A DNA stretch of 64,000 nucleotides from Bifidobacterium sp. 7101 (GCF_000499285.1 NZ_AWUN01000001.1:248001-312000), one strand, 5' to 3'. Positions 17,697-27,636 are shown, counted from the stretch's first letter. A program made the numbers and translations. The notes: generated from the letters alone by a model not told the origin.

Positions 17697-18707
17697 CTAT
17701 CGGCTGATGGAGGAGCGGTCAATCAGCCTGGGGCGCTCCAGTTGGACTCGACCGGCCAGGGAAACCCCCTCCTCCACAGCCTGGGTCAGCAGATCCGCGG
17801 CCTTGGCACACAGTGAGCGGGGTGTAAGGGGCATCTCAGAGATGCCTTGAAGCTCAAGAGTGGTGCTGACCTTGCCTGCGGCGCAGGACAGAACAGCCAC
17901 ATCGTCGGGAATGCTCACACCGTCCGAGCGCATGCGGACCACCACGGTGTCAAGCAGAGAGGGGCGAATCTGGCCGATCAGGCCATCGATGCGACCATGA
18001 TGGATGATGTCCAGCACCTGCTGGGTGTAGGCCAGATCGCTGCCGGTAGGCCCAGGCTGAAGCTGCAGGTCCATGCCCAGGCGGCGGGCCCAGGTCTTGA
18101 GACTGCGCAGCAGGATAAGACGGAAGCCGGACCCGCGCCGGTATTCGCCCTCCAGATCCTCCAAAAAGAGCAGGCGTTTGCGTCCGGCTCGGGCCATGGC
18201 TTCCACCGCCATGCGTCCCATCAGGTCGAAGTCCAGATCCACGCAGGCGCAGGCTGCGTGTTCTCGAGGCACTCCCAAGGCAACGCAGGGACGTCCGTAT
18301 GAGGAGGCCTGGGCGGCACGGATGTCATCGTCCACCAGATCCATCAGGACCACGCCGTCGGCCAGATTGCTACGGGTGACCCGCCGAATATCTTCGACGC
18401 CGTTCTCAGCGGTCAGCAGTAGGGAGTCATAGCCACGAGCGTGCTCGCAGCTGGCCATCTCGATGAAGTAGTCCGCGTAGGAGGCCCGGTTCTGCCCGGG
18501 GCGCAGAGGGGCGCTCAGGGCGACGATCTGATTGCGCTTGGCTCGCAGCATCCGGGCGCCGGCATCCGGGGCGTAGTCCAATTCGTCGGCGGCCTGCATG
18601 ATTCGGTGGTAGGTTTCCGGAGAGACGGGACGCTTGCCGGAGAAGGCATAGGAGACTGTGCTGACCGAGACCCCGGCTCTCCTGGCGACGTCGCGTATGT
18701 CGGACAT
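17697..18707 (-). CDS. LacI-family transcriptional regulator
   Basis: This is a 336-residue LacI/GalR regulator. The N-terminal helix-turn-helix is DVARRAGVSVSTVSYAFSG, with the hinge helix region ARMLRAKRNQ. A periplasmic-binding-protein-like effector domain follows (VVLMDLVDDDIRAAQ, GRIDGLIGQI). It is convergent with the GH172 operon and probably binds the TCGAA...TTCGA operators at 13136 and 13201, releasing them when the imported sugar is present. That link is inference from neighbourhood. Confidence 0.9.
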   Translation of the reverse strand: MSDIRDVARRAGVSVSTVSYAFSGKRPVSPETYHRIMQAADELDYAPDAGARMLRAKRNQIVALSAPLRPGQNRASYADYFIEMASCEHARGYDSLLLTAENGVEDIRRVTRSNLADGVVLMDLVDDDIRAAQASSYGRPCVALGVPREHAACACVDLDFDLMGRMAVEAMARAGRKRLLFLEDLEGEYRRGSGFRLILLRSLKTWARRLGMDLQLQPGPTGSDLAYTQQVLDIIHHGRIDGLIGQIRPSLLDTVVVRMRSDGVSIPDDVAVLSCAAGKVSTTLELQGISEMPLTPRSLCAKAADLLTQAVEEGVSLAGRVQLERPRLIDRSSISR

Positions 18708-18711
18708 GGGT

Positions 18712-20290
18712 TCAGCGGCTCAGATCCCAGGTGCTGCCAGCGGGCGTGTCCGCCACGGCTACGCCAGCCGCCGACAGCTGGTCCCGGATGGCATCGGCAC
18801 GGGCGAAGTCATGATCTTTCCGTGCTTGTTCGCGTTCCAGCAACTGCTGGCCTACCAGGGTATCCAAGGTCCTCATAGCCCGATCGTCCTGGTCGGATGC
18901 GGTTCCTGCCCAGTGGGGATCGAGGGGATCAAGTCCGAAGACATCCAGCATGGCCCTGACCTGAAGCAGGGCGTTGGACAGCCACTTCCGGTCCAGAGCT
19001 GCCGGGTCCGCATCCATTGCCGCGTTGGCTTGACGGATCAGTGCATAGAGGGCAGCCAGGCCGCCTGACACGTTGATGTCGTCATTCATGGCCTGTACGA
19101 AGTCCTCTGGCAGATTGTCCGCGCCCAGTCCCGCCACGCGGTCACGCTCGGGCTGTGCTCCCAGGATCCGACCGGCCCGGTCCACGAAGTTGCTGATGCG
19201 ATCGTAGGCGCCCTGAGCCTCCTGAAGGGACTGGTCGGACCATTCCAGCATGGACCGGTACTGCACCGAGACCAGAGCGTAGCGCACCACCCAGGCCGGA
19301 TGCTGCGAGAGCACCTGGTCCACGGACAGTCCGTTGCCCAGAGACTTGCTCATTTTTTTCGCCCTTCTGGGTCACCCAAGCCGTGTGCATCCATCGATGG
19401 GCGAATCCCCAGCCTGCCGCGTGCGACTGGGCCATCTCGTTCTCGTGGTGGGGGAATCGCAGGTCCAGGCCGCCTCCGTGGATGTCGAAATCCGCACCCA
19501 GATAGCGGTGGCTCATGGCTGAGCATTCCAGATGCCAGCCCGGCCGACCTGTGCCGAAGGGTGTTTGCCAGCGAGCCGTGGGCGGATCGGTGGGCTTGGG
19601 TGCCTTCCACAGTGCGAAGTCGCGGGGATCACGCTTGCCGGGCTCCTCATCGGCGTCGGTATTCTGCCCATCGGTGTCGATGCTGGGTCCCAGCCGGTCG
19701 TTGGCGGCGGCCTGTTCGTCGGCGGGCTGGGTGCCGGTCTGCTGGTGGGTCAGGGCACCATATTCGGGCCAGGAGGCCACGTCGAAGTAGACGTTGCCTG
19801 ATGGGCGACCCTGTTCGTCGGGCACCACATAGGCATGGCCGCGGTCGATGATGCGCTGTATCAGATCGATCATCTCGGGGATGTGTCCGGTGGCTCTGGG
19901 CTCGTAGGTGGGCGGTAGGACCCCCATGGTCTCGTAGGCATGGGTGAATTCGCGCTCGTAGATGTAGGCCCGTTCCCACCAGCGCTGGCCGTTGGCCGCC
20001 GCCTTGGTCAGGATCTTGTCGTCGATGTCAGTCACGTTCCTGATCAGGGTCACCTGGTATCCCAGCCTGAGCAGCCAGCGGCGGATGACGTCGAAGGCCA
20101 GCGTGGTCCTGATATGGCCAATGTGGGGTGAGCTCTGCACCGTGGCCCCACACACGTAGATGCCAACCTTGCCCGGTTCGATGGGCTGGAAAGGGGTCAC
20201 CTTGTGATCAGCCGTGTCATACAGACGCAGACCAGCTGCGGCCAGACTGACTGAAGCCTTGGAATCATGCGGTTGCGAACTCGTGTCCAT
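18712..20290 (-). pseudogene. cysS: Cysteinyl-tRNA synthetase with an apparent frameshift
   Basis: CysS charges tRNA-Cys and is essential. The upstream frame (start ATG 20290) has [20 protein letters not shown] with the HIGH motif and [19 protein letters not shown] with zinc-binding residues. It then runs out of homology at VTQKGEK. The rest, [19 protein letters not shown] and the anticodon-binding part, continues in another frame from 19353. The break is a run of seven T (seven A in the mRNA) at 19353-19359; six would restore EKMSKS and a 525-residue enzyme. Because the gene is normally essential, an assembly error or slippage-mediated expression is more likely than real loss. Confidence 0.85.
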
Positions 20291-20381
20291 ACCCTTGAGC
20301 CTATCAAGGCTTGCTGACTGTCCAAGCGGAAATGCCGAGCCTACGGACCCGGTCCGAGGGCATATGTGCAAGAATGGAATC

Positions 20382-21107
20382 ATGGCGAAACCTAGGGTGC
20401 TGGTGCTCCAGCATGTGGATTGGGAAAAGCCAGGTCGCATTCTCGATAACCTCCAGGAGTGCGGTCTGGACACCGAGATCACCAATATCGTGGATGAGAA
20501 AAAGCCCAAGCTGCCGCGCTCGCGTGAGTTGGCGGGGCTGGTCATCATGGGCGGGCCCATGTCGGCTGACGACTACGCGCAACACCCCGGACTCAAGGCG
20601 GAGACCAAGCTGGCCAAGGCAGCAATGGCTGCCAACAAGCCCATTCTCGGAATCTGCCTGGGGCATCAGATTGTGGCGCGGGCCCTGGGAGGCACCCTGA
20701 TGAAGGACCAGGAGCCCGAATACGGCATGGGGCCCATCCGCTGGGTGGGGCAGGACGACGACGTGGCCATGTGGAGCAAGAACACGGACGTGTTGCACTG
20801 GCATGCCGACCAGGTCACCCTGCCGCCTGGGGCCAAGCTCCTGGCCCGCTCCCAGGCAACCAAGGTTCAGGCTTTTCGGCTGGGGTCGGCCCTGGGCCTG
20901 CAGTTCCACCTGGAGGTGACGGCGCCCCTCTTCGAGGAGTGGATGCAGGTGCCGAGCATGATCGGAACGATGAAGAAGTCCAAGATTGCTAAAATGCGCG
21001 ACGAATTTATCAAAGGGATGCCGCAGATGCAGCCTCTGGCCGACGCAATCTTCTCTGCCTTTGCGGCCCGGTGCTCGACCCAGGCCGCTCAGCTGGCTGT
21101 TGCCTGA
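20382..21107 (+). CDS. Class I glutamine amidotransferase-like protein
   Basis: This 241-residue protein has the GATase1 fold of GMP-synthase-like amidotransferases. The nucleophile elbow is GICLGHQ with Cys-92, and the His-Glu part of the triad is in [22 protein letters not shown] forms the oxyanion region. As a stand-alone protein it could be a gamma-glutamyl hydrolase or an amidotransferase subunit with an unknown partner. The ATG at 20382 is chosen over upstream in-frame codons because homology begins at [11 protein letters not shown]. It diverges from cysS. Confidence 0.8.
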   Translation: MAKPRVLVLQHVDWEKPGRILDNLQECGLDTEITNIVDEKKPKLPRSRELAGLVIMGGPMSADDYAQHPGLKAETKLAKAAMAANKPILGICLGHQIVARALGGTLMKDQEPEYGMGPIRWVGQDDDVAMWSKNTDVLHWHADQVTLPPGAKLLARSQATKVQAFRLGSALGLQFHLEVTAPLFEEWMQVPSMIGTMKKSKIAKMRDEFIKGMPQMQPLADAIFSAFAARCSTQAAQLAVA

Positions 21108-21109
21108 GG

Positions 21110-23056
21110 CTATTCCAGCTCCTCCCCGATGGTCAGCCACTCCTCCTCCAGCTGGTCTGACTGTCCGGTCAGATCCTTGAGCTTGCTGTTGAGTTCGTTA
21201 AGGCCCTGGTAGTCGCCGGGGTCATGCTCGGCCATCTGCCGTTCAAGATCCTTGCGCTGATCGGCAAGCTTGGCCAGCTTGCGTTCGATGGCAGAGGCCT
21301 GCTTACTCAGATTCCGTTTGGCAACTCGTTCGGCCTTGGCTTGATTGGGGTCTCCGGTCTGCTTGGCTGATGCCCGGCCCGGTGCATCCGCTGCCTCCCG
21401 GTCGGCCGAATCGACCATATCCAGGTAGTCCTGAACACCGCCGGGCAGATGAACCACCTTGCCGTTGATCAGCGCGAACTGCTGGTCAGTCACCCGCTCC
21501 AGCAGGTAGCGATCATGGGAGACCACGATTAGGGTGCCCGGCCATGAGTCCAGCATGTCCTCCATGACGGCCAGCATGTCGGTATCCAGGTCGTTGCCTG
21601 GCTCGTCCATGATCAGCACGTTGGGTTCGTCCAGCAGGATGAGCAGGAGCTGCATGCGGCGCTTCTGCCCGCCAGACAGGTCGCTGATCCTGGTCATCAG
21701 CTGGGAGCTTTCAAAGCCCAGGCGCTCCATCAATTGGCTCGGGGACACCTCCTTGCCTTCCACCAGATAGGTGGGCTTGTAACGGCTGAGGACCTCCTTG
21801 ATCCGATAGCGGCCCAGCTTCTCCAGCTCGTCCAGACGCTGGGTCAGCACCGCAAAGCGGACCGTCTTGCCGACCTTGACGTGGCCTGCCGTGGGAGCCA
21901 CGCTGCCGTCAATCAGACCCAGCAGGGTGGACTTGCCCGCTCCGTTGGCGCCTACGATGCCGAACCGGTCGCCAGGGCCGATCAGCCAGGTCACGTCGTC
22001 CAGGACCTTGCGTCCGCTGATGGTGAGGGTGTCTGCCGCTGCAGTGCCCGGTCGGTCCTTGCCGGGATCTGCGGCCACGGTCACAGAGCCCATCAGAGGG
22101 CGTTCGGCATGAGGGGAGGGGACCCGGTCGTCCTTGTTTCCATCGGCATCGGAGTCGGCCCCTGGATAGATCTTGGTCACGTCGACCAGGTCCACCACCT
22201 GCTTGCCAAGGCGGGAGGTGGCCATCCGCTTGAGTTCCAGGCTGTTGCGCATGGGAGGCACGTCCGCGATTAGTTCCTGGGCGGCCTTGACATGGAACTT
22301 CTGCTTGGTTGAGCGGGCCCGGGCGCCTCGGGTCAGCCAGGCCAGTTCCTTGCGGGCCAGGTTGCGACGCTTGGTCTCGGCCAGATCCGCCTGGCGCTCG
22401 CGCTCAACCCTTTGGAGCATGTAGGCGCTGTAGCCGCCCTCGAAGGGGTCGATGGTTCCGTCATGTACCTCCCACATGGAGGTGCAGACCTCGTCCAGGA
22501 ACCAGCGGTCGTGGGTGACCAGCAGGAGGGCTCCGGAATTCTTGGCCCAGCGGTTCTTCAGGTGCTCGGCCAGCCAGTGGATGGTGAGCAGATCCAGATG
22601 ATTGGTCGGCTCATCCAGGGCCAGGATGTCCCAATCCCGCAGCAGCAACCGGGCCAGGTCCACCCTGCGGCGCTGACCACCGGACAGGGTGCCCACCTTG
22701 TCTTCCAGCTCCATGCCGCCCAGGAGGGACTCCACGATTTCGCGGGATCTGGGGTCGGCAGCCCACTCGTAGTCTTGGCGATTCTCCAGGGCCGCCTTGC
22801 GGACCGTGTCCTCGTCCTTCAGGGGATCGCGCTGGTCCAGCATGCCGAAGGTGAGTCCATTGCGCATGGTCACCCGGCCCTGATCGGGTTCCTGGGTGCC
22901 CTTCAGCAGGTGCAGCAGGGTGGACTTGCCGTCGCCGTTTCGGCCAACGATGCCGATCCGGTCACCCTCGAAGATGCCCTGCGTCACATCCGTAAAGATG
23001 GTTTTGGTGGCGAAGGATAGAGCGACGTGTTCCAGACCGAGATCATAGATGGGCAT
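21110..23056 (-). CDS. ABC-F family ATPase (Uup-like)
   Basis: This is a soluble protein of 648 residues with two ABC ATPase domains and no membrane segments. The first has Walker A GRNGDGKST, signature LSGGQRRRVDLARLL and DEPTNHLDLLT; the second has GANGAGKST, LSGGQKRRMQL and MDEPGNDLD. A charged linker containing many Asp and Pro residues separates them. The C-terminal 90 residues are a predicted coiled coil (SKQASAIERKLAKLADQRKD, Uup-type). ABC-F proteins act on the ribosome or in DNA metabolism. The start is the ATG at 23056, where homology begins; the frame extends upstream. Confidence 0.88.
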   Translation of the reverse strand: MPIYDLGLEHVALSFATKTIFTDVTQGIFEGDRIGIVGRNGDGKSTLLHLLKGTQEPDQGRVTMRNGLTFGMLDQRDPLKDEDTVRKAALENRQDYEWAADPRSREIVESLLGGMELEDKVGTLSGGQRRRVDLARLLLRDWDILALDEPTNHLDLLTIHWLAEHLKNRWAKNSGALLLVTHDRWFLDEVCTSMWEVHDGTIDPFEGGYSAYMLQRVERERQADLAETKRRNLARKELAWLTRGARARSTKQKFHVKAAQELIADVPPMRNSLELKRMATSRLGKQVVDLVDVTKIYPGADSDADGNKDDRVPSPHAERPLMGSVTVAADPGKDRPGTAAADTLTISGRKVLDDVTWLIGPGDRFGIVGANGAGKSTLLGLIDGSVAPTAGHVKVGKTVRFAVLTQRLDELEKLGRYRIKEVLSRYKPTYLVEGKEVSPSQLMERLGFESSQLMTRISDLSGGQKRRMQLLLILLDEPNVLIMDEPGNDLDTDMLAVMEDMLDSWPGTLIVVSHDRYLLERVTDQQFALINGKVVHLPGGVQDYLDMVDSADREAADAPGRASAKQTGDPNQAKAERVAKRNLSKQASAIERKLAKLADQRKDLERQMAEHDPGDYQGLNELNSKLKDLTGQSDQLEEEWLTIGEELE

Positions 23057-23120
23057 GATTCCCCAATCTACCGCCAGCCTTGGATGGAATGAGCTGTGGG
23101 CTTTTCGGTGGGAAAAGGGA

Positions 23121-23780
23121 TTATTGGTCTTGGTCGTTCTCCTGGTCACGCTGACGAATTCTGTCCAGGTAACCGGTTTTGTCCGCATCGGTGATGGGCC
23201 GCAGAACAGTGCAGGGATTGCCGACCGCAACTACCCGATCCGGTATGTCATGGGTGACGACGGACCCCGCCCCGATGACGGCTCCACGGCCAATCCGTAC
23301 GCCGCCCAGGACAACCACGTGACCGCCCAGCCAGGCACCCTGGCAGATTTCGATGGGTCGGGCCTGGCAGGCGCCAGCCTTCCGTTCCTCATAGTCCAAG
23401 GCATGGTTGGTGCAGAAGAGCCCTGCGCCGGGGCCTATCCACACGTTCCTGCCTATGGTGATCGGAGCGTTGTCCAGCATGACGGCCCCGTAATTGATCA
23501 GCGTCTGACTGGCGATCCGTATGTTGCAGCCCACCTCGCATCTGAAGTCCGGATTGATGACGACATCCTGCCCCACCTGTCCGAGCAGGTCTTCCAGAAT
23601 CCTTCGTCGTTCCTGCTTCTGCCTGGGGCCGGTCCTGTTGTATTCCTGGAAGAGGGTCTCGGCCCGTTCCCTTTGGCGATCGATGTCGGGATGGGTGTCC
23701 TGATAGACCTGACCGGATACCATCCGCTCCCACTCGATTCGGCCCGTCCGACTCATTCCTGCAGTCACATCGTCAGTCAT
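23121..23780 (-). CDS. Maltose/galactoside O-acetyltransferase-family protein
   Basis: This 219-residue protein is a left-handed beta-helix acetyltransferase. It has the MAC-type N-terminal part (ERMVSGQVYQDTHPDIDRQR), hexapeptide repeats and the motif IGRGAVIGAGSVVTHDIPD with the following VAVGNPCTVLR loop. Such enzymes transfer acetyl from acetyl-CoA to sugars; the catalytic His is probably in CTNHALD. ATG at 23780 follows GGAAGGTGG; a GTG nine bases upstream is also in frame. It sits between ilvN and the ABC-F gene. Confidence 0.85.
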   Translation of the reverse strand: MTDDVTAGMSRTGRIEWERMVSGQVYQDTHPDIDRQRERAETLFQEYNRTGPRQKQERRRILEDLLGQVGQDVVINPDFRCEVGCNIRIASQTLINYGAVMLDNAPITIGRNVWIGPGAGLFCTNHALDYEERKAGACQARPIEICQGAWLGGHVVVLGGVRIGRGAVIGAGSVVTHDIPDRVVAVGNPCTVLRPITDADKTGYLDRIRQRDQENDQDQ

Positions 23781-23810
23781 GCGCACCACCTTCCAGGATT
23801 ACAGGACCAG

Positions 23811-24365
23811 TCAGCGGTCGGTGATCTGGGAACCCAGTACCTTCTCGCTTAGGGCCCGGGGACCTCGGGTAACGGCTACAGCGCCCGAACGAACCAGCTC
23901 GATGATGCCGAAGGGCCGCAACAGCCGCAGCAGGGCCTCCAGTTTGCCTTCGGCTCCGGTGGCTTCGATGGTCAGGGACTCGGGGTGGACGTCGACCACG
24001 CGCACACGGAAGAGTTTGACAATCTCCAGCACGTCGGAGCGGTTGCGCTCGTTGGCCTTGACCTTGATCATGACCAGCTCGCGCTCCACGGCCTCGTCGC
24101 CCTTGAGCTCGACGATCTTGAGCACGTGAAGGAGCTTGTTGAGCTGCTTGATGATCTGCTCCAGGGGGACGGCCTCCACGTCTGCCGTGACCGTAATCCG
24201 GGAAATATCGTCCCGCTCCGTGGATGAGACCGACAGGGAGTTGATGTTGAAGGCGCGCCGGGCGAACAGGCCGGCCACCCTGGCCAGGACGCCGGGACGG
24301 TTCTCGACCAGGACGGAAAGGGTATGCCGTTCGGAACCGGGCTTGGATGCTGGATAATTGGCCAT
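23811..24365 (-). CDS. ilvN: Acetolactate synthase small subunit
   Basis: This is the regulatory subunit of acetohydroxyacid synthase, first common step of Val, Leu and Ile synthesis. It has 184 residues, with an N-terminal ACT domain (LSVLVENRPGVLARVAGLFA, RRAFNINSLSV) that binds valine for feedback control. The C-terminal IlvH domain contains GAEGKLEALLRLLRPFGI. It follows ilvB by 14 bases in the same leftward operon. Confidence 0.95.
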   Translation of the reverse strand: MANYPASKPGSERHTLSVLVENRPGVLARVAGLFARRAFNINSLSVSSTERDDISRITVTADVEAVPLEQIIKQLNKLLHVLKIVELKGDEAVERELVMIKVKANERNRSDVLEIVKLFRVRVVDVHPESLTIEATGAEGKLEALLRLLRPFGIIELVRSGAVAVTRGPRALSEKVLGSQITDR

Positions 24366-24379
24366 GTGGAGCCCCTCTC

Positions 24380-26320
24380 CTACTTGTTCATGCGACCGGC
24401 GGCGTCGCTGGCCATGGCTGCCCGGTCGGCTCCGGTCTGCTCGCGCGGTTCGGCCTGCTCCTGCTCCGGACGGATGCCGGCCAGGGGCTGCACGCCCGGC
24501 TTGTAGATGATGGTGTCATTGGAGGCGCCTGCCGGGACCATGGGCCAGACCATGGCATCCTTCCAGACGCGGAAGTCAATGAGGACCGGCCGGTCGGTCA
24601 CCGCGTTGGCCTTATCAATGGCCTCCAGGGCCTGTTCCTGGGTAAAGGCACGCAGTCCCAGGCAGCCATAGGCCTCGGCCAGCTTGACGAAGTCGGGGAT
24701 GCCGTTGCCGTTTGTGGGCTTGGCGCCGCCGTCCTCCAGGTTGGTCTGGGAGTAGTGGCTGCCGTAGAAGAGGGTCTGCCACTGACGGACCATGCCGTAG
24801 ACCGAGTTGTTGAGTATGGCGATGCGGATGGGCAGTCCCGCCTGCCCGGCCGTGGCCAGTTCCTCGGAGGTCATCTGGAAGGAGCCGTCCCCATCGATCA
24901 GCCAGACGGGCCTCGGATCATCCTCTTCTCGGGTGCCGATTGCGGCGCCGATTGAGGCGGGCAAGCCATAGCCCATGGTCCCAAGCCCGCAGGAGGAGAC
25001 CCAGGAGCGGGTGCGTTCAAAGTCGATGAACTGGCTGGCCCACATCTGATGCTGACCCACGCCGGATACCCAGATGGTATTTGGGTCGGCCTTGTTGCTC
25101 AGGGTCTGGACCACCCACTGAGGGGCCAGGGTGCCATCCGGGCTGGGTTCAAAGGTGGTGGGGTAGTCGTGCCGCCACCCGTCGATCAGCCGCCACCAGG
25201 GCTTGAGGTCGGGCTTGCCCCAGGTACGCTGGGCGGCCTTGAGCGCCGGGATCAGGTCATCCAGTACCTGGCCCACGTCTCCAACGATGGGTACATCCGC
25301 CTGCCGGTTCTTGCCGATTTCGGCCGGGTCGATGTCGATGTGGATGACCCGGGCCACCGGTGCGAAGTCTTCCAGGCTGCCGGTCACCCGGTCATCGAAG
25401 CGTGTGCCCACGGCCACCAGCAGGTCTGAATGCTGGATTGCCCCGTTTGCAGCCACTGTGCCGTGCATGCCAGGCATCCCCAGAACTGCTGGATCGGAGT
25501 CGGGCACGATGCCACGCGCAGGCAGGGTGGTGACCATGGGGGCACCGGTGGCTCGAACGAGTTCCTGGACCTGCCGACGGGCGTTTGACCGGACTGCGCC
25601 GCCGCCCACATAGAGGACGGGCCTGTGCGACTGGACCAGGAGCCGGGCGGCATCGTCCAGGACGTGCCCGTGGGCTCGCGTCACCGGGTTGTATCCGGGC
25701 AGGATCATCTCCTGGGGCCAGGAGTAAAGCATTTTACCGTTCTGGGCCGTCTTGCTCAGGTCCACCACTACCGGGCCGGGCCTTCCCGAGCGTGCGATGT
25801 GGTAGGCCTCGGTCATGACCCGGGGAATGTCCTGGGCCTTGGTCACCAGATAGGAGTGCTTGGCCACCGGGTAGGTGATGCCCACAATGTCGGCCTCCTG
25901 GAAGGCGTCGGTGCCGATGGAGTCCACACCCACCTGGCCGGTCACCACTACCAGGGGAACCGAATCCATCATGGCATCGGCTATGGGGGTGACCATGTTG
26001 GTGGCTCCGGGTCCGGAGGTCACCAGGCAGACCCCCACCTTGCCCGTGGAGACGGCATAGCCCTCGGCTGCGTGGCCGGCTGCCTGCTCGTGGCGGGTCA
26101 GTGTGAAGTTGAAGCGTACCTGATCGTCAATGGCGTCGTAGGCGGGCAGAATAGCGCCTCCTGGAACGCCGAAGACCTGGGTGACCCCCAGATCCTCCAG
26201 GGACCGAATCAGCGCCTGGGCTCCCGTCATGGGTTCGCCTTGGGCGGGGACATCCTTGTCGTCATGGTCCCAGTTCTTGGGTACTGAGCTGAATGCTTGC
26301 AGAGGTGTCGGCAGACTCAT
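24380..26320 (-). CDS. ilvB: Acetolactate synthase large subunit
   Basis: This is the thiamine-diphosphate- and FAD-dependent catalytic subunit, 646 residues. FGVPGGAILPAYDAI and the ThDP activator Glu in TRHEQAAGHAAEGYA lie near the N-terminus. The ThDP/metal motif IDGDGSFQMTSEELATA and NNSVYGMVRQWQ lie near the C-terminus. The ATG at 26320 has GAGAGGAAAC in front; the frame extends a further 83 codons upstream without homology. A short Gln/Glu-rich C-terminal tail is unusual but harmless. It forms an operon with ilvN. Confidence 0.95.
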   Translation of the reverse strand: MSLPTPLQAFSSVPKNWDHDDKDVPAQGEPMTGAQALIRSLEDLGVTQVFGVPGGAILPAYDAIDDQVRFNFTLTRHEQAAGHAAEGYAVSTGKVGVCLVTSGPGATNMVTPIADAMMDSVPLVVVTGQVGVDSIGTDAFQEADIVGITYPVAKHSYLVTKAQDIPRVMTEAYHIARSGRPGPVVVDLSKTAQNGKMLYSWPQEMILPGYNPVTRAHGHVLDDAARLLVQSHRPVLYVGGGAVRSNARRQVQELVRATGAPMVTTLPARGIVPDSDPAVLGMPGMHGTVAANGAIQHSDLLVAVGTRFDDRVTGSLEDFAPVARVIHIDIDPAEIGKNRQADVPIVGDVGQVLDDLIPALKAAQRTWGKPDLKPWWRLIDGWRHDYPTTFEPSPDGTLAPQWVVQTLSNKADPNTIWVSGVGQHQMWASQFIDFERTRSWVSSCGLGTMGYGLPASIGAAIGTREEDDPRPVWLIDGDGSFQMTSEELATAGQAGLPIRIAILNNSVYGMVRQWQTLFYGSHYSQTNLEDGGAKPTNGNGIPDFVKLAEAYGCLGLRAFTQEQALEAIDKANAVTDRPVLIDFRVWKDAMVWPMVPAGASNDTIIYKPGVQPLAGIRPEQEQAEPREQTGADRAAMASDAAGRMNK

Positions 26321-26537
26321 GTTTCCTCTCGACCTCCAGACTGCGCGCCGACCTGCGGCCGTGCATGTCGAAATACGAACCTGTCGGAGCGTCGGCGGGG
26401 TGGGCGGACGAATCCCGATCAGGAGGAGGCACCTGTGCCGTTCGTGACGGCGTGCCTCCGGGTTATGCCCACAGTCTAAACAGGGGTCTGGTCGGCGCGT
26501 TGGCGCAGTACCGCATGCCGGAATTCCGACAGGAACT

Positions 26538-27299
26538 TCAGGCTGATTGCTCGGCGCGTAGGGTTGCAAGCAGATCCTGGTCGTCCAGCCGCTTCCACCC
26601 CTGGGCGGCAGCAGCCAGCTGGGCCTTCCGCTTGCTGCTGGCCTGGCCCTTGCCGATCACGGTCCCGCCGTCCTCAAGACGCAGCTCGGCGGTAAAGATC
26701 TGGGCGTATTCCGGCCCGGAGACCGCCATGGCGTACCGGGGTTCGCCCAAGCCCAGTTTGTGGGCCTTGACGGTAATCGAGGTCTTCCAATCCAGTGCCG
26801 GCCCCTCGGTGGCCACCTCGGCCAGTGTGTCGTCAAGAAGGGTATGGACCGTGGTCCTGGCCCCCTCGATGCCGTGCTCCACAAAGACCGACCCGATCAG
26901 TGATTCGACGGTGTCACAGAGTATGGAGTCCTTATCGGACCCGCCGTTCTCACTCTCGCCCCGGCCCAGAAGAATATACTGCCCCAGATGCAGCTTCTCC
27001 CGGGCGATGGCCGACAGGGCCTCCTCGGAGACCGCCTTGGCCCGCATCTTGGCCAGCTGGCCCTCGGTCATGTCCGGATGAACCTTGTATAAGGTCTCGG
27101 TGGCCACCAGTTCCAGAACCGCATCGCCCAGGAACTCCAGCCGCTCGTTGTTGGGCATGCCTGGGTGCTCATGGGCGAAGGAGCGATGGGTCAGGGCGTG
27201 TACCAGCAGCTCCGGGCTGATCCTGCCGCCCAGGGCCTGGAAGAGTTCCTCAGCCGCCTGGTTGCCGGGATCCACCTGCTCCTGTTCCTCCTGCTGCAT
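26538..27299 (-). CDS. rnc: Ribonuclease III
   Basis: RNase III cuts double-stranded RNA in rRNA processing. The 253-residue protein has the catalytic signature NERLEFLGDAVLELV, a second acidic site DTVESLIGSVFVEHG and a C-terminal double-stranded-RNA-binding domain (SSKRKAQLAAAAQGWKRL). The frame is open to 27419, but the ATG at 27299 has AGGAAG nine bases ahead and gives a normal length. It follows rpmF in the conserved DUF177-rpmF-rnc order. Confidence 0.93.
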   Translation of the reverse strand: MQQEEQEQVDPGNQAAEELFQALGGRISPELLVHALTHRSFAHEHPGMPNNERLEFLGDAVLELVATETLYKVHPDMTEGQLAKMRAKAVSEEALSAIAREKLHLGQYILLGRGESENGGSDKDSILCDTVESLIGSVFVEHGIEGARTTVHTLLDDTLAEVATEGPALDWKTSITVKAHKLGLGEPRYAMAVSGPEYAQIFTAELRLEDGGTVIGKGQASSKRKAQLAAAAQGWKRLDDQDLLATLRAEQSA

Positions 27300-27377
27300 A
27301 TGGTCTTCCTGATCCTTCCTGGAGTGCCCTTCCTGCATGGCCATTCTCGCTTTCTCGGCCCTTTCGCCTGATGATAT

Positions 27378-27412
27378 GGAAAAACCCCTGCCACCCGTCG
27401 ATGGCCGGGGTT
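27378..27412 (-). terminator. Terminator or attenuator between rpmF and rnc
   Basis: On the minus strand, arms of ten bases (27403-27412 and 27383-27392) pair with one mismatch across a ten-base loop, followed by TTTTT. It lies 30 bases after the rpmF stop and about 80 before rnc, so it may uncouple the two levels. Confidence 0.6.
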
Positions 27413-27441
27413 CTCTCATTGCGTTCTGATCGCCAGTCGGC

Positions 27442-27636
27442 TCACTTGCTGAACTGCGAACGGATGGCGTCGCGGTAGACGCGCCCGCGGTACATGCCGC
27501 AGCTGGGGCATGCCATGTGCGGCAGCGTAGGAGCTCCGCAGTTGGGGCAGGTCACCGTAGCGGCGGCCTGGGTCTTCCAGTTGGCGCGCCGGGAATGGGT
27601 GTTGGCGCGCGAGGTCTTGTACTTTGGCAGTGCCAT
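27442..27636 (-). CDS. rpmF: 50S ribosomal protein L32
   Basis: L32 is a 64-residue zinc-ribbon protein of the large subunit. It begins [20 protein letters not shown] and has the four zinc ligands in [18 protein letters not shown]. All four cysteines are present. It follows the DUF177 gene, its usual partner. Confidence 0.95.
   Translation of the reverse strand: MALPKYKTSRANTHSRRANWKTQAAATVTCPNCGAPTLPHMACPSCGMYRGRVYRDAIRSQFSK

Noticed and set aside
26321-26537. Attenuator leader peptide before ilvB
   Set aside because: A short frame from an ATG in this region lacks runs of Ile, Leu or Val codons and no terminator/antiterminator pair could be drawn.
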